DNA from: DTPU01 sp963827855
GTDB taxonomy: Bacteria; Planctomycetota; Phycisphaerae; Sedimentisphaerales; Anaerobacaceae
Direction: 5' to 3'
Assembly (NCBI GenBank): GCA_963827855.1
Contig: CAWHBY010000003.1
Span: 1-64,000, forward strand
Length of the DNA: 64,000 nucleotides
Within the stretch, counting starts at the first letter, position 1; each line of letters opens with the position of its first letter. Below are positions 53,497 to 61,423 of this stretch, piece after piece. Under the pieces are notes generated by a model, which made no database searches, was not told the DNA's origin, and saw nothing but the letters and a program-made list of their open reading frames with translations. The position numbers and the translations under genes are program-made.

Positions 53497-54077
53497 CCTG
53501 ATCCTCCTGTGCCAAGGACACACCCCCCAGATGACCTCGGACCGTCCAGTCCACGCCCCAGGTGATGACACGTAAGTCTATATTATACCTCATTGTCCCA
53601 GTGAAGGGGCAAGGAAGTCCCTCTCTCGCAGCGATCTCACTGCGCGGACAGGGCCATTATTATAGAGCCCAGGAAGGGCCATCCCCTTTCACAGTACTCG
53701 TCAAGAATCCCGCTTGCCTGTAGGAAGGACATGGGAGGATAGGGCAGGCCTCGGATCTCGACGTAGGCCCTCATCGGTGGTGCGCCGCACCGGGACCTTG
53801 GATCCAACCGGGTACAGGCCGGACAATGAGGCTCGGCCTGCCTAGGCCGTGTACCCTTGCGGTCGGCGTCTGCACAGAAGCGGCAGTAGGATTGCTTTCA
53901 GGTGGGCCAGCTATCCCGCGTTCATTCGCGTAGGGCTCTTGCTGGCGAGGCTGTCAGGTCGGCTTGCAGGTTGTGCGGTTCATGGCCGGACAGACAAGGA
54001 CCGGCCATGGATCGACGTGGCCAACCGCGTTTCCAGAAGAAGGCTCGCGAAGCGTTCTGGCTTCTGGATTCTGAGTT
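53497..54077. other. 580-bp gap: conserved leader, -10 element, otherwise empty
   Basis: Positions 53497-53575 match the leader in front of the first CotH copy (47326-47404). A TATAAT on the minus strand (53582-53587) could be the -10 of the copy 2 promoter; no good -35 sits at the right distance (TTGCCC is 19 bases upstream). The rest, 53600-54077, shows no gene and no strong structure. Confidence 0.45.
53582..53587 (-). promoter_or_regulatory. Candidate -10 element for CotH copy 2
   Basis: A perfect TATAAT on the minus strand, about 86 bp upstream of ATG 53496. The block conserved between the two paralogues begins just downstream of it, consistent with the transcribed leader having been duplicated. 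Confidence 0.4.
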
Positions 54078-55157
54078 CTATCCTCGCACCTTCTCGATGA
54101 TCGCATCCGCCATCTGGCTGGTGCCTACGGCGCAGGGGTCGTCACGGTCGGACTTCAGGTCGTAGGTCACGGACTTGCCCTCTGCGATTGTTTCTGCCGT
54201 CGCGCGCTCCAGACGGTCTGCCTCGGAGGTCATTCCGAGGTGGCGGAGCATCAGGACGCCGCTGAGGATGAGGGCTGTGGGGTTGACCTTGTTGAGGCCC
54301 TTGTACTTGGGGGCGCTGCCGTGCGTGGCCTCGAAGACCGCGCCATTGTCGCCGATATTGGCCCCGGGCGCAATGCCCAGGCCGCCGATCAGGCCTGCAC
54401 AGAGGTCGCTGAGGATGTCGCCATACAGGTTCGGAAGGACGAGCACGTCGTAGAACTGGGGCCTCTGGACGAGCTGCATGCACATATTGTCTACAATGCG
54501 GTCCTCAAACTCGATGTCAGGGTAGTCCTTGGCGACTTGCCGGCTGACCTCCAGCCACAGGCCATCCGTGTGCTTCATGATGTTGGCCTTGTGGACGCTC
54601 GTGACCTTCCTGCGGCCCATCTTCCTGGCGTATTCGAAGGCGAACCGGACGATCCGCGTGGTGCCCCGGACTGAGATCGGCTTGATGCTGACGCCTGAAT
54701 CCGGTGTGATCGGCCGCTTGCTGTGGGCATTGAGCCAGTCGATCAACGATGCGGTGTCTGCCGCGCCCTTCTGGAACTCGATGCCTGCGTACAGGTCCTC
54801 GGTGTTCTCCCGCACGACGACCAGATCGATGTCCTTGTAGGGGCTGCGCACGCCCTTGTAGCTCTTGCAGGGCCGCAGGCACGCATAGAGATCGAAGTGC
54901 TGGCGGAGGTGCACGTTGAGGCTGCGAAACCCGGTGCCCACAGGCGTGGTGATGGGCGCCTTCAGGGCGATCCGGTTCGCTGCGACCGAGGCCAGGGTCT
55001 CATCCGGCAGGGGGACGCCGGTCTTGGTCATCACGTCCACGCCCGCCTCGCGGACGTCCCACTCGATGGCCGCGCCCGTGGCATCAATACAGCGGCGTGC
55101 AGCCAAGGCCAGCTCCGGCCCGGTGCCATCGCCTAGAATCAGTGTGACTTTACGCAT
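54078..55157 (-). CDS. icd: NAD-dependent isocitrate dehydrogenase (decarboxylating dehydrogenase family)
   Basis: A 359-residue cytoplasmic enzyme. ATG 55157 starts MRKVTLILGDGTGPELA; the longer frame upstream runs through a repeat. The substrate loop FRSLNVHLRQHFDLYACLRP, VVRENTEDLYAGIEF, the catalytic Lys region in TSVHKANIMKHTDGLW, the metal Asp cluster in NLYGDILSDLCAG and the cofactor segment FEATHGSAPKYKGLNKVNPT are all present. The SLN..LR loop and RENTEDLYAGIE favour NAD-type isocitrate dehydrogenase over isopropylmalate dehydrogenase, but homoisocitrate or tartrate dehydrogenase cannot be excluded. It is last in the operon with the symporter and the small membrane protein. The ribosome-binding site is weak. 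Confidence 0.87.
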   Translation of the reverse strand: MRKVTLILGDGTGPELALAARRCIDATGAAIEWDVREAGVDVMTKTGVPLPDETLASVAANRIALKAPITTPVGTGFRSLNVHLRQHFDLYACLRPCKSYKGVRSPYKDIDLVVVRENTEDLYAGIEFQKGAADTASLIDWLNAHSKRPITPDSGVSIKPISVRGTTRIVRFAFEYARKMGRRKVTSVHKANIMKHTDGLWLEVSRQVAKDYPDIEFEDRIVDNMCMQLVQRPQFYDVLVLPNLYGDILSDLCAGLIGGLGIAPGANIGDNGAVFEATHGSAPKYKGLNKVNPTALILSGVLMLRHLGMTSEADRLERATAETIAEGKSVTYDLKSDRDDPCAVGTSQMADAIIEKVRG

Positions 55158-55160
55158 AGT

Positions 55161-55206
55161 ACTACCAGACCGCGAAGCGGTCGATACTACCAGGCCGAAG
55201 GCCGAT
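55161..55206. repeat. Two tandem palindromic units (ACTACCAG ...)
   Basis: Unit 1 (55161-55185) holds GACCGC-GAA-GCGGTC; unit 2 (55186-55206) holds GGCC-GAA-GGCC; both begin ACTACCAG and end CGAT. They fill the 50-bp spacer between the small membrane protein gene and the isocitrate dehydrogenase gene on the minus strand. Confidence 0.7.
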
Positions 55207-55207
55207 A

Positions 55208-55429
55208 CTACTTCCCTTGTGACTTGGCCGCGTTCGCTCCGATCTTTGCAGACAGGAGCATCAGCAGGCCGAAGACCAACAGCAGCAGGCCCCAACCCAG
55301 ATTGATGTTTGTGCCCAGTGACCGCTGATACATCGGGTCACTCGAACCCGTGACGGCGCCGTATACCACCAGGATCGCACCGATGATCGAGAACATCAGG
55401 CCAATCGGCCAGCGAATATCCAGACCCAT
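55208..55429 (-). CDS. Small two-helix membrane protein next to symporter
   Basis: A 73-residue protein with a good AAGGAGCC site, starting 15 bp after the symporter stop. Two membrane segments (WPIGLMFSIIGAILVVYGAV near 7-26; LGWGLLLLVFGLLMLLSA near 44-61) are joined by a short polar loop (SSDPMYQRSLGTNIN). The tail is basic. I do not recognise a named domain. Several sodium:solute symporters are encoded with tiny membrane partners (YhdT with PanF, DUF485 with ActP), so an accessory role in the symporter is plausible by analogy. Confidence 0.75.
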   Translation of the reverse strand: MGLDIRWPIGLMFSIIGAILVVYGAVTGSSDPMYQRSLGTNINLGWGLLLLVFGLLMLLSAKIGANAAKSQGK

Positions 55430-55444
55430 GTTTGGCTCCTTCTC

Positions 55445-57394
55445 TTACCAGAAGATGAAGTTCAGGATGACACAGCCTGCCAGCAGGATGACGCCTAGAA
55501 CCGCAGGACGCATCAGCCAGCTCTCTTCGGCGTCGCGGACCCTGGGCGTCAAGGAGTAGACCAGCCCCTTGAGCTCCGCGTCCGTCTTGGTCCTGGCAGT
55601 GGCCAGAGAGATGCCGGCGGTCAGCACGAAGCAGACAATGAATGCATAGCTGGCCAGCCAGAAGTTCTGGGCCATCTCGCTGGGGAAGGTATGGACCACG
55701 CTCAGATATCCGCCTTTGACGCCCGGCGTGTTGCCGATGGCGATCGTCAGGGCGTGGAAGACGGCGGAGGTCCCTGTTCCGAGCAGCAGGCCGTAGAATG
55801 CGCCCGTGCCCGTGGTCCTGACCCAGAACATGCCCAGCAGGAAGGTCGCGAACAGCGGGGCGTTGACGAACCCGAAGACGAGCTGGATCACGTCCATCGC
55901 GTTGTTGTACATGCTGGCAAAGTAGGCACAGAAGATGCTCAGGATGATCCCGGCGATGGTGGCGGCCTGACCCATCCAGAAGTAATGGCTGTCGCTCTTC
56001 TTCGGCGAGAGGTAGGCCTGGTACAGGTCATAGGTCCAGACCGTGTTGAACGCCGTAACGTTGCCGGCCATGCCCGACATGAACGAGGCCAGCAGGGCGG
56101 TCAGGGCCAGGCCCAGCAACCCGGTGGGGCAGTATTTCTTCACGAGCGAGAGGATCACGCCGTCATAGTCGTTTTGCGTCACTGCATCCTGGAGACGCTC
56201 CTCGAGCTGCGGGCCAGGGATGGCCTGGCGGGCATTGTCAGCGACGATGGCAGAGACTTTGGCCTGGCTGAACTTGAAGTCCTTGGCCTTCTTCTCGCCT
56301 ACGGCGTCATCGATCGCCTTGAGGGCAGCCTCGCCCTGGAGCCCGGCCTGGGAGGCCTTCTGGACTGCGGGGATCACCTTCGCATACAGGGCGCTGTCGA
56401 GCGGCTTGGGCGGCAGCCGATAGTTGTCCTTGCCCATGGAGGCCAGGGTCACGGCCAGCATGCCTGGCACGATCACCAGCGCGGGAAACAGCATCTTGGG
56501 CACTGCCGCGATCAGGGGCGTCCGGCGTGCCGCGGTCATGTTCTTGGCTGCCATGGCTCGCTGGACGACGAGGAAGTTCGTGCACCAGTATCCAAACGAG
56601 AGCACGAAGCCGAGACCGAAGACCATGGCGAAGATATCCACGCCCATGGGGTTGGCTGAGACACCACCCAGGAGAGGCTTCCAGGCACTGGTCCAGGCAT
56701 CAGGGGCGAAGTGCCCGCCGTTGAGCTCCAGGGCGCCGGGGTTCTGGGCCACCTTGCTGAGCTGGCCCGTCATGGCGTGCCAGCCGCCCACGTCCTTGAG
56801 CCCCAGGTACACCACGGGTGCAAAGCCGAGCACGATCATGAAGAACTGGAGCACCTCTGTATAGATGGCGGACGTCAGGCCGCCCTTGAGGACGTACACG
56901 AGCACGACGGCAGAGCAGATCAAGAGGCTCGCGTTGTAGTCCCAGCCCAGGAGCTGATGGAGCAGCTTGGCCAGGGCATTCATGGAGATGCCTGACGCAA
57001 AGACCGTCATCACTGCGAAGGTGATCGAGTTGAGACAGCGGACCCGGGCGTCAAACCGCATGTTGAGGTACTCGGGAACGGACCGGGCCTTGGAGCCATA
57101 GTAGAACGGCATCATAAAGACGGCCAGGAAGACCATGGCCGGGATCGCGCCCACCCAGTAGAAGTGACTCGTGGCGATGCCGTACTTGGCGCCGCTGGCC
57201 GCCATACCCACCAGCTCCAGCGCACCCAGGTTGGCAGAGATGAAGGCGAGCCCCGTGACCCAGGCCGGGATGGACCGGCCGGAGGTGAGAAAGTCGGACG
57301 AGCTCTTCATGTGCCTGCGGAGCATCCACCCGATTCCCACCACAAAGGCCACATAGATCAGCATGATGGCATAGTCGATGGTCCCTAGCTGCAT
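55445..57394 (-). CDS. Sodium:solute symporter (SSS family)
   Basis: A 649-residue inner-membrane transporter with about 13-14 hydrophobic segments and GAAAGGAG upstream. It starts MQLGTIDYAIMLIYVAFVVG; core features are DFLTSGRSIPAWVTGLAFIS, ANLGALELVGMAA, SVPEYLNMRFDARVR, ALKGGLTSAIYTEVLQ-like TM6 (here VLKGGLTSAIYTEVLQFFMI) and GLLGLALTALLASFMSGMAG. A soluble insertion of about 90 residues (around 335-425, charged, helix-rich) separates PPKPLDSALY from VKKYCPTGLL; most SSS members are shorter here. Substrate, whether sugar, carboxylate or other, is not evident. First gene of the operon with the 73-residue protein and isocitrate dehydrogenase. Confidence 0.9.
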   Translation of the reverse strand: MQLGTIDYAIMLIYVAFVVGIGWMLRRHMKSSSDFLTSGRSIPAWVTGLAFISANLGALELVGMAASGAKYGIATSHFYWVGAIPAMVFLAVFMMPFYYGSKARSVPEYLNMRFDARVRCLNSITFAVMTVFASGISMNALAKLLHQLLGWDYNASLLICSAVVLVYVLKGGLTSAIYTEVLQFFMIVLGFAPVVYLGLKDVGGWHAMTGQLSKVAQNPGALELNGGHFAPDAWTSAWKPLLGGVSANPMGVDIFAMVFGLGFVLSFGYWCTNFLVVQRAMAAKNMTAARRTPLIAAVPKMLFPALVIVPGMLAVTLASMGKDNYRLPPKPLDSALYAKVIPAVQKASQAGLQGEAALKAIDDAVGEKKAKDFKFSQAKVSAIVADNARQAIPGPQLEERLQDAVTQNDYDGVILSLVKKYCPTGLLGLALTALLASFMSGMAGNVTAFNTVWTYDLYQAYLSPKKSDSHYFWMGQAATIAGIILSIFCAYFASMYNNAMDVIQLVFGFVNAPLFATFLLGMFWVRTTGTGAFYGLLLGTGTSAVFHALTIAIGNTPGVKGGYLSVVHTFPSEMAQNFWLASYAFIVCFVLTAGISLATARTKTDAELKGLVYSLTPRVRDAEESWLMRPAVLGVILLAGCVILNFIFW

Positions 57395-57436
57395 GGTCGT
57401 AGCACTCCTTTCTCAACAGGGATGTAATGTCCGGGA

Positions 57437-57465
57437 TTTATAGTCGCTTACGGCGGACTTGTCAA
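57437..57465 (-). promoter_or_regulatory. Strong sigma70-type promoter for the symporter operon
   Basis: On the minus strand, TTGACA (57465-57460), a 17-base spacer and TATAAA (57442-57437): nearly consensus. Transcription would start about 35 bases before the start codon at 57394. A second TTGACA lies at 57488-57483. Confidence 0.75.
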
Positions 57466-57765
57466 ACCCCAGGCCGGATTTTTGTCAAGGTCACCCCGGC
57501 TTGCCCGCGAACACGCTAAGAGGGTTTCATTGGCTTGATGAGGCGCCATGAAACGACCGGACAGACGAGAAGCCGAGGAGATCACGGTCCTTTGGACCAA
57601 GGGCCACCCTGCGGTGGCGGCGTTCATCTCCTGGTCAGGAATCTCCAGCAACGCATCAACTTCATCCATCGCCGCGGTGTCCCAGAGCGGGTACCATGAT
57701 TCCCATGCTCACAGTTGGCACAGCCACCGGCCGTCCGCAGTACTCGCTCTGAAAGGAGACCCTTG
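57466..57765. other. 300-bp intergenic gap, no gene seen
   Basis: The divergent gap between the symporter promoter and the GH43-like gene. Short open frames on both strands lack ribosome-binding sites. The only clear signals are the second TTGACA at 57483-57488 (minus) and the GAAAGGAGACC site before 57766. Confidence 0.4.
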
Positions 57766-58851
57766 ATGAAGACCAGACTCTCGACCCTCGTATGGCTGTC
57801 TATGGCGATGTGCGGCCTCTGCCTTGCGCAGACGACGCAGGCAGCGGACAAGACGCTGATCGACTACTTCCTGCCGATGCCTGTTCAGGGTTCCTTGGTG
57901 TCGAACGTCTGGGGGGCTCCTGGAGTCTTCCCCCGCGATCCGCAGAACGGGCTGGAAGATGCCACGATGAAACAGTGGTGCTATTGGGACGGCCAGATCA
58001 TCAAGGGACCGGACGGAAAGTACCACCTGTTTGCCAGCCGATGGGACCAGGCCAGGGGCCATGGCGGATGGTGGGGCTCGCTTGCCGTGCACGCAGTCAG
58101 CGACAATGCCGTGGGTCCCTACGTCGACAAGGGGATCTGCTGGCCTGACAACCAGGCCGGCAAGGGCCACAACGTGACCGCCCTGGTCCTTCCGGACGGC
58201 CGGTATGCAGTCGTGGTCAGTGAGACCAGGCCAGGCGATGTCTTTGTCTCCAGGAGCCTGGATGGGCCCTGGGAGCATCTCGGTTCTATCAAGGTCGCTG
58301 AGACCGAGTTCAGGCGCGAGGCCCGCATGTCCAACGTGAGCATCATGGTCCGGCCTGACGGCCACTTCATGATCGTGCCGCGATCCGGCGCGATCCTGAT
58401 CAGCAAGGACGGCATCCTGGGGCCCTACGTGGTTCAAGGACCGAGTGTGTATTCGACGATACCCGAGATGCGCCCCATGCGGACACTGGAGGATCCGGTG
58501 ATCTGGTACAGCGGGGGACTCTATCACATCGTGGTCAACGACTGGAATCCACGCAAGGCGTACCATATCACGTCGCCGGACGGCATCAAGGACTGGAAGT
58601 TCCGGGGATTGGCCTACGATCCCACCAAGGACTTCCTGCGGTACACGGATGGAACGATCAACCACTGGAACAAGATCGAGCGGCCCGGCGTGCTGCTGGA
58701 GAACGGCCACGTGACCCACTTCACCTTCGCGGTCCTGGACGTCCCCAAGGACCAGGAGAAGGGCAACGACACCCACGGCAGCAAGATCATCGTCGTCCCC
58801 TTCGACGGGGCAGCCCTGGATCGTGACCTGCAGGGATCGGAGAAGCCATGA
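57766..58851 (+). CDS. Exported five-bladed propeller protein (GH43-like)
   Basis: A 361-residue protein; ATG 57766 follows AAAGGAGACC. Signal peptide TLVWLSMAMCGLCLAQTTQA. The sequence has the blade pattern of family 43/62-type glycoside hydrolases: WCYWDGQIIKGPDGKYHLFA, SRWDQARGHGGWWGSLAVHA, SDNAVGPYVDKG, NVSIMVRPDGHFMIVPRSG, LEDPVIWYSGGLYHIVVND and SPDGIKDWKFRGLAYDP. The EDPVIWY segment supplies an acid/Asp pair typical of such active sites. Similar planctomycete and Bacteroidetes proteins are annotated as sucrase-like or GH43-like. Substrate is unproven; it probably trims glycans outside the cytoplasm. Confidence 0.8.
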   Translation: MKTRLSTLVWLSMAMCGLCLAQTTQAADKTLIDYFLPMPVQGSLVSNVWGAPGVFPRDPQNGLEDATMKQWCYWDGQIIKGPDGKYHLFASRWDQARGHGGWWGSLAVHAVSDNAVGPYVDKGICWPDNQAGKGHNVTALVLPDGRYAVVVSETRPGDVFVSRSLDGPWEHLGSIKVAETEFRREARMSNVSIMVRPDGHFMIVPRSGAILISKDGILGPYVVQGPSVYSTIPEMRPMRTLEDPVIWYSGGLYHIVVNDWNPRKAYHITSPDGIKDWKFRGLAYDPTKDFLRYTDGTINHWNKIERPGVLLENGHVTHFTFAVLDVPKDQEKGNDTHGSKIIVVPFDGAALDRDLQGSEKP

Positions 58852-58904
58852 GACTGCCCTCGCCCTCGCCTTGCGTGATGGCCCTGAGAAGAGACCCTTT
58901 CGCG

Positions 58905-58933
58905 TTGACTAGACCCTGAGTTGCGGGTAGCAT
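58905..58933 (+). promoter_or_regulatory. Candidate promoter of the discoidin-family gene at 59092
   Basis: TTGACT (58905-58910), a 17-base spacer and TAGCAT (58928-58933). It would give a leader of about 150 bases, ending in AGGAAGGAGG before ATG 59092. Confidence 0.4.
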
Positions 58934-59091
58934 AGTAGAAGAGAGTCGGCATGTGGCTGTCTTGGCCGCGCAAGTTCGTGCCAGTCATCTGGGATTGGAC
59001 GTCAGTCCATGGTCCGATGCACGCACACGAGAGAGTCTTTCACCACGGGGGCATGGGGTCATTTCCTGTACTTAGGAAGGAGGATCGTATC

Positions 59092-59985
59092 ATGTCGAAG
59101 ACCATCCGCCACACCTTGATCCTGGCTGCGGTGCTGTGCATTGTGGGCACCGTGCAGGCGGCCGACAAGCCCTTCAGTGTGAAGGCGTTCATCGACCAGC
59201 ACGTCTGCAACGACAACCAGGTGGGGCCCAACGCCAACGAGCAGCAGATCGGCGTCCACGTCCGTGACATCGCCAGCCGGCGCCGCGTGGGGCTCTTCAG
59301 CTTCGACGTCTCCGCCCTCAAGGGCGAAGGGATCGTGTTCTCCAACGTGAGCCTGAGCAACCTGGGCGCAAGCAGCGGCCCCGTGAACGTGTATGGCGTC
59401 ATCGAGAGCCAGGACAACCTGGTGGCTGAGACCGCGTTGACGTGGAACAATGCGCCCGGTGTGAAGAATGATCCGGCCCCTCTGGCCGATACGGCGGTGG
59501 TGCTGGACATGGCTGACCTGACTCCGGTGCTGATGACCTTCACGTCACCCGCCAACAACGTCAGGGCGTCCACCCCGGCCAGTCAGGCCCTGGCGGACTT
59601 CATCACCAGTGACACCGACGGCATCATCACGCTGCTCTTGCGCCCAATACGGGCACTTCGGCGATCTTTCGGGCCAAGGAGAATCCTGAGCCGCCGGGAG
59701 GGACGTTCCTGGAGGGTCTCTTCGGCGTGCCGGCCTATGTCCCTTCCGATCCGCGTCCCGCGGACCGGGAGGTCGACGCCTCCCGCGACACGGTACTGGC
59801 CTGGGATTCCGGGATCTACGCCCAGACCCACGACGTCTACTTCGGGACGGACGCCAATCAGGTGCGGCAGGCCACCAGGGCCAACCCCCTGGGCGTCTTG
59901 GTCAGCCAAGGACAGGCGGCAGGCATCTTTGCTCCCGGCCGTCTTGCGTTTGACCAGACCTACTACTGGCGGATCGATGAGGTGA
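59092..59985 (+). CDS. Secreted DNRLRE-like protein, N-terminal part (frameshifted)
   Basis: ATG 59092 follows AGGAAGGAGG and starts a signal peptide (HTLILAAVLCIVGTVQAADK). Residues 27-185 resemble the DNRLRE/CBM96-type beta-sandwich found on surface proteins: IDQHVCNDNQVGPNANEQQI, RRRVGLFSFDVSALKGEGIV, ALTWNNAPGVKND, DGIITLLL. At about 59640, immediately after ITLLL, one base is missing. Restoring it continues as APNTGTSAIFRAKENPEPPG in the frame of 59727-61400, as expected for the domain's last strand. Codons from 59645 to 59985 in this frame are therefore not real protein. Confidence 0.75.
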   Translation: MSKTIRHTLILAAVLCIVGTVQAADKPFSVKAFIDQHVCNDNQVGPNANEQQIGVHVRDIASRRRVGLFSFDVSALKGEGIVFSNVSLSNLGASSGPVNVYGVIESQDNLVAETALTWNNAPGVKNDPAPLADTAVVLDMADLTPVLMTFTSPANNVRASTPASQALADFITSDTDGIITLLLRPIRALRRSFGPRRILSRREGRSWRVSSACRPMSLPIRVPRTGRSTPPATRYWPGIPGSTPRPTTSTSGRTPIRCGRPPGPTPWASWSAKDRRQASLLPAVLRLTRPTTGGSMR

Positions 59986-61400
59986 ACGCGGCGCCTTCGT
60001 CGGTGATCTACCGCGGCCCGGTGTGGAGCTTCAAGGTCGAGTCCCTGGCTTATCCGATTGCGAAGGTCACGGCCCTGGCCTCCGCGCCGATCCTCGAGGG
60101 GATGGGGCCCGAGAATATGGTCAATGGCTCCGGCCTGGACGCCAATGACCGGCACTCCATGGACACTGCGGCGATGTGGCTCAGCGGCAGCGGGGCCCCA
60201 CTGCCGGTGGCGGTCCAATATGACTTCGACACTCTGTATGAATTGACTGAGATGTGGATCTGGAATTACAACGGCGAGTTCGAGTCCGTGATCGGTTTCG
60301 GGGTCAAGGACGCAACCATGGAGTATTCCGCGGATGGCGTGACCTGGACCCCGCTGGGCGGATTTGAGCTGGCCCAGGGGCCCGAGGCGCAGGGGTATGC
60401 GGCCGGAACGAAGATCCCCTTCGCAGGCGTCACTGCATCGCACGTCAGGCTGATCATCCAGAGCAACTGGGGCGGCCTGGACCAGTACGGCCTGAGCGAG
60501 GTCCGCTTCCTGGCGATCCCGACCCACGCGAGGATGCCCAGCCCGGCCAGCGGCAAGACCGACGTGAGCCCCGGCACTGCGCTCACGTGGCGGCCCGGAC
60601 GAGAGGCCGCCCAGCACATGGTCTTCTTCGGTCCCGACCGCAAGGCCGTGGCCGCCGGGACGGCCCTGCTCGAGACGACGAGCCGCAACAGCTCCGTGCC
60701 CGGCGCCCTGGATCTGGGCAGGACCTATTTCTGGAGGGTCGACGAGGTCAATCAGGCGGAGAGCCCCAGCACCTGGGCGGGGGACGTGTGGAGCCTCACC
60801 ACGGCCCAGTTCGTCGCCGTGGAGGACTTCGAGGCCTATGACGACGTATGCAATCGGATCTTCTTCACCTGGCTGGACGGGTTCGGCCATTCCGGGTCCA
60901 CGCCGTGCGGGGTCAAACCCTCCGCGGGCAACAAGACCGGGTCGACGGTCGGTAACGTCAACGCTCCCTTTGCGGAGCGGACGGTCGTGCATGGCGGCGC
61001 TCAAGCCATGCCCCTGGGCTACGCCAACACCGGAGTCGCCACGACCTCCATGGCTGAGCGGACGTGGGCCTTGCCCCAGGACTGGACTGCAGGCGGGGCC
61101 GATACCCTGCGGCTGTATGTCCAGGGCGCGGCGGCCAACGGGGCAGACCAGTTGTACGTCGGGATCGAGGACAGCTCCGGGGTCAGCGGCCTCGTCAATC
61201 ACCCCAGCCTGCAGGTCGTCCAGGCGACGACTTGGCAGGAATGGGTGATTCCCTTCACCGAATTCACCAAGGCCGGAGTGAAGGCGAGCAGCGTCAAGAG
61301 GCTCATGATCGGCGTGGGCGACCGGAACACCCCGCGCGGTGGGACGGGCCGGATCATCATCGACGACGTCCAGGTCGGCCGCCGGGCCCTTGCGCAATAA
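59727..61400 (+). CDS. Secreted FN3/discoidin/FESYDD protein, C-terminal part (frameshifted)
   Basis: The real sequence in this frame starts near 59645, before the listed GTG. It contains an FN3-like module (QTHDVYFGTDANQVRQATRA, YYWRIDEVN), a discoidin domain (TALASAPILEGMGPENMVNG, MWLSGSG, VKDATMEYSADGVTW, HVRLIIQSNWGG), a second FN3-like module (GREAAQHMVFFGPD, YFWRVDEVNQAESPSTWAGD) and the FESYDD domain (AVEDFEAYDDVCNRIFFTW to TGRIIIDDVQVG). This is the same core order as the genes at 11875 and 14961 and the one 23 bp downstream. Together with 59092-59640 it makes a protein of about 770 residues. Confidence 0.78.
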   Translation: MPAYVPSDPRPADREVDASRDTVLAWDSGIYAQTHDVYFGTDANQVRQATRANPLGVLVSQGQAAGIFAPGRLAFDQTYYWRIDEVNAAPSSVIYRGPVWSFKVESLAYPIAKVTALASAPILEGMGPENMVNGSGLDANDRHSMDTAAMWLSGSGAPLPVAVQYDFDTLYELTEMWIWNYNGEFESVIGFGVKDATMEYSADGVTWTPLGGFELAQGPEAQGYAAGTKIPFAGVTASHVRLIIQSNWGGLDQYGLSEVRFLAIPTHARMPSPASGKTDVSPGTALTWRPGREAAQHMVFFGPDRKAVAAGTALLETTSRNSSVPGALDLGRTYFWRVDEVNQAESPSTWAGDVWSLTTAQFVAVEDFEAYDDVCNRIFFTWLDGFGHSGSTPCGVKPSAGNKTGSTVGNVNAPFAERTVVHGGAQAMPLGYANTGVATTSMAERTWALPQDWTAGGADTLRLYVQGAAANGADQLYVGIEDSSGVSGLVNHPSLQVVQATTWQEWVIPFTEFTKAGVKASSVKRLMIGVGDRNTPRGGTGRIIIDDVQVGRRALAQ

Positions 61401-61423
61401 GCTCAAGCTGAAGGAGGAATACG

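Noticed and set aside
59583..61406. 607-codon open frame on the minus strand
   Set aside because: It is antisense to the well-supported discoidin/FESYDD gene, has Arg/Gly/Pro-rich composition, and no ribosome-binding site or family match. High GC makes such shadows common.
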